The translations under genes were made by a program, and so were the position numbers. DNA of 6,826 bases from Verrucomicrobiales bacterium (GTDB taxonomy: Bacteria; Verrucomicrobiota; Verrucomicrobiia; Verrucomicrobiales; DEV007), in the NCBI GenBank assembly GCA_022424805.1, contig JAKMGR010000099.1, forward strand, positions 1 to 6,826, in the 5' to 3' direction. The stretch's first letter is position 1. Every line of letters starts with the position of its first letter. The notes beneath the pieces were generated by a model. It did not search any database. It saw nothing but the letters and a program-made list of their open reading frames with translations, and was not told the DNA's origin. Shown here in pieces: positions 1 through 6,709 of this stretch.

Positions 1-32
1 TCGTTATATCGAAACATCGTGCTCGGGTAGTA

Positions 33-54
33 GCCCGGTTACCAAAATCCGGGC
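33..54. repeat. Short GC-rich inverted repeat downstream of the exported barrel gene
   Basis: GCCCGG at 33-38 is exactly complementary to CCGGGC at 49-54, leaving a 10-nt loop. It lies about 125 nt past the stop codon of the gene at 179-1153. Neither strand shows a T-run after the stem, so it does not meet the usual pattern of an intrinsic terminator. It could be a weak terminator, an RNA end-stabilising hairpin or chance in GC-rich sequence. Nothing else in positions 1-178 could be assigned. Confidence 0.2.
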
Positions 55-178
55 CTGGCCGATTGATGCCATCCTCCCGGTGCCTCTTGGTGTGCCATTT
101 CTGCTGTTTAGACGAAGGCTCGTGGCAGAAGGATATCAATAGCGGGTTCCTCTACTCCACGCGAGCGTCGGTCCCTTC

Positions 179-1153
179 CTAATCGTCGGCGTTGCCGAGC
201 GCAATGAGCCGGTCTCGCAACTCGCGCACTTTCAGAATGCTCTCTGAGGAGCTGTCGGATCCACTCTCGGTGAGGGCGGAATTGGCGAAAGGATTGTTGG
301 CTCCCCAGTTTTTCCAGGGGCCGTCGGGAACTTCGTCAATATCGACGAAGCGCCAATCGACAGTGCCGTATCCACTTGGAATTTTCAGGTAATCGCGAAC
401 CGCCGGAGAAATATCGAGACCTGCTCCCTTGTTGTTTCGGGTCTTGGGGCGGTCGTCGCCGAATACATATTTCCAGTCGTCAGTTTCAAATGGTCCGACA
501 TCTTCCCACTGCGCGTAGCAGGTATGGCCTTCGCGACGGATCGCGATCCAGCGTCCTTTCAGAACGGTATGTCCACTGCGGTGAAAGGTCTTTTTGAACC
601 AGGGAATCATGGCCCGGGCTGACGCCTTCGTGCCAGTGCGAGTGATATCATTATAAGGGAGGGCGAAGTAAAACGGATTCTGTCCGGGAGTGAACCCTTT
701 CGGAATGTAACCCTCGCGGGCACTTCGTTTTGGGTTGTCGTAGCCTCCGTAGTTCGAGGTCCAGCGCATGTCCCAGGCACTGACGGTATTGGGCACTGGA
801 TTATTCGCAGTAGGCGTTTCCCCGATCCAGAAAACGGTGGTGACAATTTTACGCTTCCATGGAAAGCGAGTGTAGATGTTGCGCGGACTTGTGGGAGCAA
901 AAACGCGGGGTAAAGACGGCTTGGCTATCGCAACGGGAAGGGCGCCCGGAGTGAGGATATCCGAATTCGATGCTGCGAGAGTGCGGATCACTTTCACACC
1001 GTTTATTGTGTCCTGATCGCCAACGATCGCTTCGGCAGCACGGCTCCCTCCACTAACGCTGGTTGCGGAAAGGTTCTGCCCACGTGCGTCAATGGTAGCG
1101 ATGGAAATCGCCGCAATGAGGAGTGATGCTAAGGCTTTGAGGAAAATTCTCAC
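179..1153 (-). CDS. Exported protein with a probable double-psi beta-barrel (RlpA-like) domain
   Basis: This 324-residue protein of unproven function starts at GTG 1153; an in-frame TGA six codons upstream rules out a longer form. Residues 1-23 look like a Sec signal peptide, with Arg and Lys followed by a run of Leu, Ala and Ile and then an AxA-like end near IDARG. Residues 24-95 are low in complexity and probably a linker. From about 103 the order of elements resembles a double-psi beta-barrel of the RlpA/expansin type: TTVFWIGE (105-112), ALPYND (164-169), LKGRWIAIRREG (198-209), WEDVGPF (216-222), GLDISPAVRDYL (245-256) and GYGTVDWRFVD (261-271). In RlpA proteins the corresponding stretches are a LPFGT-like strand, an INDRGPF-like motif and an IDLSxxAA-like motif. 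The tail (292-324) is Ser-rich and then a charged helix. If the fold is right, the protein may act on or bind cell-wall glycan. The gene sits 179 bp after nadB and may have its own promoter. It has no Shine-Dalgarno site. The CDS call is solid and the domain call moderate. Confidence 0.82.
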   Translation of the reverse strand: MRIFLKALASLLIAAISIATIDARGQNLSATSVSGGSRAAEAIVGDQDTINGVKVIRTLAASNSDILTPGALPVAIAKPSLPRVFAPTSPRNIYTRFPWKRKIVTTVFWIGETPTANNPVPNTVSAWDMRWTSNYGGYDNPKRSAREGYIPKGFTPGQNPFYFALPYNDITRTGTKASARAMIPWFKKTFHRSGHTVLKGRWIAIRREGHTCYAQWEDVGPFETDDWKYVFGDDRPKTRNNKGAGLDISPAVRDYLKIPSGYGTVDWRFVDIDEVPDGPWKNWGANNPFANSALTESGSDSSSESILKVRELRDRLIALGNADD

Positions 1154-1192
1154 GTGTGAGGAAACGATTCAGGCGAGGATTCGGTGTGCGAA

Positions 1193-1234
1193 TTAGGAAG
1201 AAATAGATACCAAATGGAGCGGGCTTGAGAACAT
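1193..1234 (-). other. Candidate 13-codon leader ORF upstream of the barrel-protein gene
   Basis: An ATG at 1234 opens a 13-residue reading frame (MFSSPLHLVSISS) that stops with TAA at 1193-1195, 39 nt before the GTG of the next gene. A good Shine-Dalgarno-like AGAGAGGA lies five nt upstream of the ATG, whereas the downstream gene has none. It happens to be in the same frame as that gene, but a TAA and then a TGA separate them. It could be a leader peptide that delivers ribosomes to the weak GTG start, or simply chance. No amino-acid bias typical of attenuators is visible. Confidence 0.2.
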
Positions 1235-1261
1235 ATTCGTCCTCTCTTTTCCAGAAATTTC

Positions 1262-1323
1262 AATCAAAATCGAAAATTATGGAGAACTCCGATGAATCAG
1301 ATGCTACTAAGGTAGGAGAGTTC
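1262..1323 (-). terminator. Weak candidate terminator or attenuator after nadB
   Basis: On the minus strand GAACTC (1323-1318) can pair with GAGTTC (1289-1284) just past the nadB stop. The 28-nt loop itself contains a small hairpin, CTAC-CTTA-GTAG. An AT-rich stretch with two TTTT runs follows (about 1277-1263). The stem is only six perfect pairs and the T-runs begin several nt after it, so this is a poor match to a classical intrinsic terminator. The alternative stem GGAG-AA-CTCC (1281-1290) overlaps it. Confidence 0.22.
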
Positions 1324-1332
1324 GCTGTTGCT

Positions 1333-2943
1333 CTAGGACAGCCTTTGACGTGAAAGCACGGTATCGTGACGCCAATTGTCATCATCTTTTTCGGGATGAT
1401 CGAGAGTGTAATGCAGGCCGCGGCTTTCCTTGCGACGGGCAGCTGAGTCTACGATGAGGGATGCCACTTCGACGAGATTTCGCAGTTCGAGCAACTCGGT
1501 GGTGACTCGAAAGTTCCAATAGAACTCCTGCACCTCGCTCTGAAGGTTGCGAAGTCGGGTCGCAGCGCGCTGGAGACGCTTCGTGGTTCGCACGATAGAA
1601 ACGTAATCCCACATCAATCGACGAATCTCGTCCCAGTTGTGATAAATCACGACGAGCTCGTCAACGTCGGTAACATCGCCGGATTCCCATTCGGGCACGG
1701 AGAGATCATCCTGATTGTTTTCAGGTGGGAGAGTTTCGAGACAATCGGCGAGTGCCAGTTTTGAAACGACAACTCCCTCGAGAAGAGAGTTACTGGCGAG
1801 ACGATTGGCTCCGTGCAGTCCGGTGCAGGCAACTTCACCAACTGCCCAGAGACCGGGCAACGAAGTCGCACCATTTACGTCTGTGTTAACGCCGCCGCAT
1901 TGGTAGTGGGCGGCAGGCACAACCGGGATCGGTTGCTTCGTGATGTCGATATCGACTGAGAGGCAAGTCTCGTAAATATTGGGAAAGCGGTCTTTCACAA
2001 AATCGGCGGGCTTGTGTGTGATGTCGAGAAAAACACAGGGACCGCCTGTCTTCTTGATCTCTTGGTCGATCGCTCGGGCGACGATGTCACGTGGAGCAAG
2101 TGATCCACGCGGATCGTAGTCCTCCATAAATCTCCGACCGTCTTTGTCGATCAGTTCAGCACCTTCTCCTCGCATCGCTTCGGTAATCAGAAACGACTTC
2201 AGTTCATGGTGATACAGGCAGGTCGGGTGAAATTGCACGAACTCCATGTTCGCGATATCGCAACCGGCTCGCCATGCCATCGCAACGCCGTCGCCGGATG
2301 CCACGTTGGGGTTTGTCGTGTAGAGATACACTCGACCGGCGCCGCCAGTGCAGAGGAGGACCCGGTCTGATCTCATCGTAATGACCTCGCCTGACTCTTC
2401 GTCGAGAACGTAGATGCCGACGCAGCGCGGCGGTGATGCGAGTGCGAGCTTCGCCGTTGTGATAAGATCGATCGCGAAGTGATGTTCGAGGATTTCGATG
2501 TTTTCCGTCTCTCTGGCCTCAGCGAGAAGTTTCTGTTCAATCTCTCGGCCGGTGGTGTCTTTGTAGTGGAGAATGCGACGCTTCGTGTGTCCGCCTTCTC
2601 GACCGAGGGCAATTTTCTCTTCACCGGAATTGTTCTTCTTCTTATCAAACTCAACACCCCAATCGATCAGTTCCTGAATCGCCTCCGGCCCTTCGGCCGC
2701 AATTTTCCGTACGATTGGTTCCGGACAAAGTCCTGCTCCCGCATCGAGAGTATCTGCGACGTGTGCATCGATGGAATCATCGGGACTTTGCACGCAGGCG
2801 ATTCCTCCCTGTGCCCAGGCGGTGTTGGTTTTGGCGGCTTCGCGCTTGGTCACGACGGCCACTTTGCCGTGCTCAGCTGCTCGGATGGCAAAGGAAAGGC
2901 CGGCAATTCCGCTGCCAACTACGATAAAGTCGTATTTCTTCAC
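1333..2943 (-). CDS. nadB: L-aspartate oxidase
   Basis: NadB is a cytoplasmic FAD enzyme that oxidises L-aspartate to iminoaspartate, the first step of de novo NAD synthesis. The product is then used by quinolinate synthase NadA, which is not in this window. The 536-residue length is normal for the family. Visible are the FAD dinucleotide motif GSGIAG (10-15), AQGGIA (44-49), and GREGGHTKRRI (114-124). Glu116 in that last stretch corresponds to the Glu that marks aspartate oxidases against succinate dehydrogenase/fumarate reductase flavoproteins. Also present are FHPT (238-241), APRDIVARAI (283-292), HYQCGGV (346-352) and GLHGANRLASNSLLEG (375-390), which carry the expected substrate-binding His and Arg residues. 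The C-terminal helical domain is complete and ends NWRHDTVLSRQRLS. The start is GTG at 2943; its first four bases, GTGA, overlap the TGA of the channel gene, so translation is probably coupled. Upstream only a weak GAAGA is seen. No damage is visible. Confidence 0.97.
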   Translation of the reverse strand: MKKYDFIVVGSGIAGLSFAIRAAEHGKVAVVTKREAAKTNTAWAQGGIACVQSPDDSIDAHVADTLDAGAGLCPEPIVRKIAAEGPEAIQELIDWGVEFDKKKNNSGEEKIALGREGGHTKRRILHYKDTTGREIEQKLLAEARETENIEILEHHFAIDLITTAKLALASPPRCVGIYVLDEESGEVITMRSDRVLLCTGGAGRVYLYTTNPNVASGDGVAMAWRAGCDIANMEFVQFHPTCLYHHELKSFLITEAMRGEGAELIDKDGRRFMEDYDPRGSLAPRDIVARAIDQEIKKTGGPCVFLDITHKPADFVKDRFPNIYETCLSVDIDITKQPIPVVPAAHYQCGGVNTDVNGATSLPGLWAVGEVACTGLHGANRLASNSLLEGVVVSKLALADCLETLPPENNQDDLSVPEWESGDVTDVDELVVIYHNWDEIRRLMWDYVSIVRTTKRLQRAATRLRNLQSEVQEFYWNFRVTTELLELRNLVEVASLIVDSAARRKESRGLHYTLDHPEKDDDNWRHDTVLSRQRLS

Positions 2944-4478
2944 GTTTTGTCTTCGTTAGGATTTTGTCCCCGCGTTAGGGCAGAGAGCGCTTCCGCGTCT
3001 TCAATGCGAAGATTGACATCTCGCTGGGGAAAGGGGAAGGCGATTCCGTTTTCGTGGAACGCGTCCCATAGACTGAGAAGGACCTGGCTGCGAACGAGAC
3101 CAACGCCGTTGTGGGGATCATCGATCCAGAAGCGCAGTTCAAAATCGACACTGCTGTCGCCAAACCCCATGAGGTTGCACCGTGGGGCGGGACTGGCCAC
3201 GACCCGGGGCGCGTCCTTGGCGCACTCCGTTGCAAGTTCGATTGCCTTTCGAAGATCGGAAGAGTAGGAAATGCCGAAGGGTGCCCGAATTCGAACAAGC
3301 TTGCTGCTGAAGGACCAGTTGATCACCGGATTGGTGATGAGGTCTTCATTCGGAATGAGATGTTCTTTGTTGTCTCTCGTAACCACGGAGACGTAGCGAA
3401 GATTCAGCGAATTGATCCAACCATACGTTTGCCCAATCTCGATGACGTCGCCGGGTTTGATGGATTTGTCGGCGAGCAGAATAATTCCGCTGACAAGATT
3501 GGATACCACTTTCTGCAATCCAAAACCAAGACCGAGACCGAGCGCCCCTCCAAAAACCGCCAGTGTCGTGACCTTGATACCCATCACGCTCATCGTGAAG
3601 AGGATGGTAACAACGAAGAGTCCGATGCGAATCGCCTTGGTCAGAAGAACCCGGACATTCGGTGAGAGATCAGATACCTTGCAGAGGCGATTGGAAATCA
3701 AACTTGAGGCAAATCCGGCAAGCCAGAATAGCACGGAGAAAACTACGATTCCCTGCAGCACATCAAGGGCAGTAATTCGCATCGTGCCGAGGTCGAGCGC
3801 GAGACGTTCGAGGAAGTTCGTGACATTATCGAGAAATCCGAGAATGTGCAGCGCGACGATCGCGAAAAGGGCGGTGGAAACGATGCTCATCCACGACTTC
3901 CAGGTGATGAATTTGGAAGGCAGGTTGATGAAGAAAAAGCACGTCAGGATGAGTGAGTAGGTTCGCAACAGGGGGCACGAAAGATTCGTGATGCTGGCCG
4001 ATAGCACCACGATCCATGTCGTGACCACGAGGATGATCCGCCGGGGAAGAAGTTTGCGCCGGCTTGGAATGCGATCGATGAGCCGCTTGAACGAGGGCAT
4101 TTTCCCTTTTTCCAACTGGTGAAACAGGAAAAAGGAGATCAGCAAAGTCAGGGCAATGAGTCCGATATCGACCCAGAACTCATTTGAGGTCACCATTTTC
4201 ATGGCCCACTTTTGCAGCCCCTCCAAGTCACCGCTGCGAACGGACTCGACCGCTCTATCGACGTAGGCTTCGACTTCGGTATCGGGTATTGCGTCGGTAT
4301 CGAGTTTCTGCGGAGCGTTGGCAGCTTTCTCGATCTCTTTGACTGCTTCGGTCAGGGGAGAAACGGGATCACCATTGCCTTCCGGGGTGTGAGATACGGG
4401 ATCAGAGATTGCCTTTTCCTGTGCCATGAGTGAATCGGGAGTGTCGCCTGTTTCGACCAAACTCCAAATGTTAGTCAA
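2940..4478 (-). CDS. MscS-superfamily mechanosensitive ion channel, long form
   Basis: This is an inner-membrane channel that opens under membrane tension and releases solutes during hypo-osmotic shock. As read it is 512 residues, against about 286 for E. coli MscS, because of an acidic soluble N-terminus (about 20-98) and extra membrane helices. Hydrophobic segments lie near 102-122, 147-165, 170-188, 197-215, 236-262 and 283-303, followed by the pore helix at 306-335. The pore helix, with GLGLGFGLQ (314-322) and then SNLVSG (326-331), resembles MscK-type channels more than short MscS, with Phe319 where E. coli MscS has its second gate Leu. The beta-domain motifs KPGDVIEIG (341-349) and HLIPNEDLITNPVINWS (373-389) and the C-terminal FPFPQRDVNL (481-490) are classic for the superfamily. 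The TTG start at 4478 overlaps panC by 8 bp. An ATG at 4427 (residue 18) is an alternative; neither has a clear ribosome site. The stop overlaps nadB as GTGA. Confidence 0.93.
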   Translation of the reverse strand: MTNIWSLVETGDTPDSLMAQEKAISDPVSHTPEGNGDPVSPLTEAVKEIEKAANAPQKLDTDAIPDTEVEAYVDRAVESVRSGDLEGLQKWAMKMVTSNEFWVDIGLIALTLLISFFLFHQLEKGKMPSFKRLIDRIPSRRKLLPRRIILVVTTWIVVLSASITNLSCPLLRTYSLILTCFFFINLPSKFITWKSWMSIVSTALFAIVALHILGFLDNVTNFLERLALDLGTMRITALDVLQGIVVFSVLFWLAGFASSLISNRLCKVSDLSPNVRVLLTKAIRIGLFVVTILFTMSVMGIKVTTLAVFGGALGLGLGFGLQKVVSNLVSGIILLADKSIKPGDVIEIGQTYGWINSLNLRYVSVVTRDNKEHLIPNEDLITNPVINWSFSSKLVRIRAPFGISYSSDLRKAIELATECAKDAPRVVASPAPRCNLMGFGDSSVDFELRFWIDDPHNGVGLVRSQVLLSLWDAFHENGIAFPFPQRDVNLRIEDAEALSALTRGQNPNEDKT

Positions 4479-5331
4479 TCAACGCAGGCAGACCGACGTT
4501 GTCAATCAGCCTTGTCTTGCCGAAAAAGACTGCGGCGAGCAGGCGAGGGTTGGCATTTTCGAGAGAGGTGATGGCCTCCAGAGAACGCGAATCAACAATC
4601 TCCAGGTAATCGATACGGGCGAGGGGAGTGTCGCCGATTTCTTCCGTCAGGCTCGCGATGGCTGCATCAGGAGTCTTGATTATTCCTTCACTGATTTCTT
4701 TCGCCACCCTTGTCAGCGATCGGAAAATTACGGGTGCCTGTGCCCGTTCTTCTGCAGAAAGGTAGGCATTTCGGGAACTCATCGCGAGGCCGTCGCCTTC
4801 CCGCACGGTGGGGCCGGGAATGATATCAATAGGAAAATCGAGATCGCGAACGAGCCGACGCAGCACGACAAGTTGCTGAAAATCTTTTTCCCCGAAAATC
4901 GCCGCGCTGGGCTGGGTCATCAGAAAGAGCTTCGCGACGATGGTGCAAACCCCGTCAAAATGCCCAGGGCGGCTCGCACCGCAGAGGCGATGGGAAAGGG
5001 CAGACTCGTGAATTAAAATCGAAGTATCGGCCTGATACATCTCATTTGCTGAAGGAGCAAAAACGGCAGCTGCTCCGTGCTCTTCACAGAGATGCAGGTC
5101 GTCTTCCAGCTGTCGTGGGTAAGAATCAAAATCTTCGTTCGGTCCAAACTGCGTTGGGTTCACAAAGATCGTTGCGACGACATCATTTTCTGGCGTCTTT
5201 TCACGGGCCAGAGCGATCAGGCTGGTGTGGCCGCGGTGGAGGGCGCCCATCGTCGGGACGAGGGTGCGCTCAGAATTGCCGCATGAGCGAATCCAGTCTG
5301 CCAATTCCCGCTTCGAACGGAGAACCTCCAT
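4471..5331 (-). CDS. panC: Pantothenate synthetase (pantoate-beta-alanine ligase)
   Basis: PanC is a cytoplasmic enzyme that joins pantoate and beta-alanine with ATP to give pantothenate (vitamin B5), the precursor of coenzyme A, through a pantoyl-adenylate intermediate. The 286-residue length is typical. All family signatures are present: PTMGALHRGH (26-35), which holds the HxGH nucleotide-binding motif, VNPTQF (57-62), EDFDSYPR (66-73), SRPGHFDGV (120-128), GEKDFQQ (147-153), and REGDGLAMSSRN (177-188) with the KMSKS-like loop. I prefer ATG 5331 because GGAAGTGA, a 7-of-8 match to GGAGGTGA, ends two nt before it. The alternative GTG at 5337 would add two residues and overlap the upstream stop as GTGA. 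With the ATG, the gap from the propeller gene is 2 bp. The 3' end overlaps the channel start by 8 bp. No panB or panD is in the window, so the rest of the pathway must be elsewhere. Confidence 0.97.
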   Translation of the reverse strand: MEVLRSKRELADWIRSCGNSERTLVPTMGALHRGHTSLIALAREKTPENDVVATIFVNPTQFGPNEDFDSYPRQLEDDLHLCEEHGAAAVFAPSANEMYQADTSILIHESALSHRLCGASRPGHFDGVCTIVAKLFLMTQPSAAIFGEKDFQQLVVLRRLVRDLDFPIDIIPGPTVREGDGLAMSSRNAYLSAEERAQAPVIFRSLTRVAKEISEGIIKTPDAAIASLTEEIGDTPLARIDYLEIVDSRSLEAITSLENANPRLLAAVFFGKTRLIDNVGLPALID

Positions 5332-5333
5332 GC

Positions 5334-6593
5334 TCACTTCCCGAGGATGGAGATGAGATGCGTATCGGTGCGGAGAAACATCCGGTTCTTTGCGATGGCA
5401 GGGGTCGCATTCATTCCGCTGTCGAGGTGAGAGCGTCCCACTATCTCAAACTTCTTCCCTAGCGCTACGGCGACCAGTTCGCCATCGCGGCTGCCGCAAT
5501 AGATCTTCCCGTCTGCAATGACCGGGGAACTGAAAAAGTTTCCGCTTATCCTCTCTTCGTACACCTGCTCACCGTTTTTGGCATTCCGGCAGGTCAGAAC
5601 TCCGCCATCGCCCCAGAGGTAGAGCAACCCGTCATGAATCAAAGGAGTGGGGACATACCCAAGACCGTCAGCAATGCCCAGTTCATATAGCACTTTCGGC
5701 TCGCTGGATTTGCCGGGCTTCAGGGCAGTCGCTACTTTTCCTTTTCCGCCCGATCCTACTGTAGTGAAGACCATTTCGCCGTCTGACACAATCGAGCCGA
5801 CGCTGCGGAGATTGTAGTCACCGGCATATTCCCAGGCCACTTCGCCTGTGCCGGGAGCGAGACCTTTCCAGCCATCGTTGGTTTGAAAAACGACCACTGT
5901 GTTGACTCCACCAACGTTCAGAACAGTAGGCGTGCTGTAAGAGGTGACATGCTTATCATCCTCTCCTTCGGTGACGCGCTCCAGTTCCCAGATGGTTTCT
6001 CCTGTTGCGGGATCCAGTCCCATCACTTGGCTGTGCTTCTCTTCGACGGAGTCGGTGTGAAAAATGAGAACGTCATCGACAATGATGGGAGAAGCGGCGA
6101 AGCCGTGATCAGAAGTAAAAGCCGTCCATTCACGCTTCCAGAGCTCCTTCCCATCGTGAGAGAGGGCGATAGCCTCCGTGCTTTTTCCTGATCCCCAAAC
6201 GATGAAAACGGCAGCTGCATTCGCGACCGGTGTGGACGAAGCAAAGTTGTTATACTTATGCAGATTGTGTTCGGCAACGGGAGTAACCCAGTTCCATTCC
6301 TGCATGCCAGAGGCGCAGTCGTAGCATTCGACACGGCGCTCGCCGGAATCTTTATTGAATGAAGTAAGAAAGAGTCGATCTCCCCAGAGGATAGGTGAGG
6401 AATGTCCAATACCGTCAAGCTTGATGGCCCATTCGTAGTCCGCTTTTGTAATTTCGGCAGGCAATCCCGCTATTTTTCCTACACCATTTCCATCTGCGCC
6501 GCGAAATCGAGGCCAATCCTGGGCATGGTTAGGGGCGGGCAACAGGGTCGCGATGAGGGCTGGGACAATAAAGAGAGAGCGACAAAACATCAT
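5334..6593 (-). CDS. Exported PQQ-like eight-bladed beta-propeller protein
   Basis: This is a secreted or periplasmic propeller protein of unknown specific role. From ATG 6593 it has 419 residues. Residues 1-24 (MMFCRSLFIVPALIATLLPA, then PNHA) form a signal peptide, followed by DWPRFRGADGNG (26-37), a common opening of PQQ-like proteins in Planctomycetes and Verrucomicrobia. Eight repeats of a S/T-P-x-I/V strand pattern begin near residues 63, 118, 166, 218, 264, 313, 353 and 394, at 40-55 residue spacing, which suggests eight blades. Typical PQQ-repeat hairpins such as GLDPATGETIWEL (192-204) and DGKELWKREW (147-156) lie between them. No adjacent Cys pair or other dehydrogenase active-site feature is evident, so it is more likely a BamB-like or binding scaffold than a PQQ enzyme. 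The frame stays open to GTG 6701, but that 36-residue extension would place the signal peptide internally and would run through the palindrome at 6613-6632, so I reject it. No Shine-Dalgarno site is seen. It is the first gene of the apparent operon. Confidence 0.9.
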   Translation of the reverse strand: MMFCRSLFIVPALIATLLPAPNHAQDWPRFRGADGNGVGKIAGLPAEITKADYEWAIKLDGIGHSSPILWGDRLFLTSFNKDSGERRVECYDCASGMQEWNWVTPVAEHNLHKYNNFASSTPVANAAAVFIVWGSGKSTEAIALSHDGKELWKREWTAFTSDHGFAASPIIVDDVLIFHTDSVEEKHSQVMGLDPATGETIWELERVTEGEDDKHVTSYSTPTVLNVGGVNTVVVFQTNDGWKGLAPGTGEVAWEYAGDYNLRSVGSIVSDGEMVFTTVGSGGKGKVATALKPGKSSEPKVLYELGIADGLGYVPTPLIHDGLLYLWGDGGVLTCRNAKNGEQVYEERISGNFFSSPVIADGKIYCGSRDGELVAVALGKKFEIVGRSHLDSGMNATPAIAKNRMFLRTDTHLISILGK

Positions 6594-6612
6594 TTCAGAA
6601 GAGCTGAGAGTA

Positions 6613-6632
6613 TTGGTTGCATATGCAACCAA
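6613..6632. promoter_or_regulatory. Perfect 20-bp palindrome, candidate operator
   Basis: TTGGTTGCATATGCAACCAA is identical to its own reverse complement over all 20 bases. It lies 19 nt upstream of the preferred start of the propeller gene and inside the 116-bp gap that precedes the operon. Its size, perfect symmetry and position suit a site for a dimeric helix-turn-helix repressor. The core GTTGCATATGCAAC resembles sites I associate with MarR-family regulators, but that is from memory and not proven here. In RNA it could also fold into an 8-bp stem with an AUAU loop near the start codon. No regulator gene is in the window and I could not place a confident -35/-10 pair. Confidence 0.55.
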
Positions 6633-6709
6633 GGCGACAAGTCCCTGCTGTGCAACTGGATTCAGCGGCGTGATAAAGAAAAGGGTTTGAGGAAATCGCA
6701 CAAAGAGTT

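Noticed and set aside
4..72. A 22-codon minus-strand ORF starting at ATG 72 and ending in TAA at 4-6
   Set aside because: Its GGGAGG abuts the ATG with no spacer, which is too close to work as a ribosome site, and the product is very short.
2..142. A plus-strand frame open from the left edge to TAG at 140-142, which could be the tail of a gene converging on the barrel gene
   Set aside because: It is only 46 codons, a second plus-strand frame is open over the same stretch (3-182), and the peptide matches nothing I recognise. Sequence to the left of the window would settle it.
1149..1160. Inverted repeat CTCAC-GT-GTGAG over the GTG start of the barrel gene
   Set aside because: Five-bp arms are common by chance and nothing else points to a regulatory role.
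2479..3267. A 262-codon open frame on the plus strand across the nadB/channel junction
   Set aside because: It lies antisense to two well-supported genes, shows no recognisable motif, and its sequence is what one expects from the opposite strand of coding DNA.
3111..3960. Overlapping plus-strand frames of about 180 codons opposite the channel gene
   Set aside because: Both are shadows of the conserved MscS beta-domain and pore region on the minus strand.
4426..5016. A 196-codon plus-strand open frame inside panC
   Set aside because: It is fully antisense to panC, whose conserved motifs span the region; no motif or ribosome site supports the plus-strand reading.
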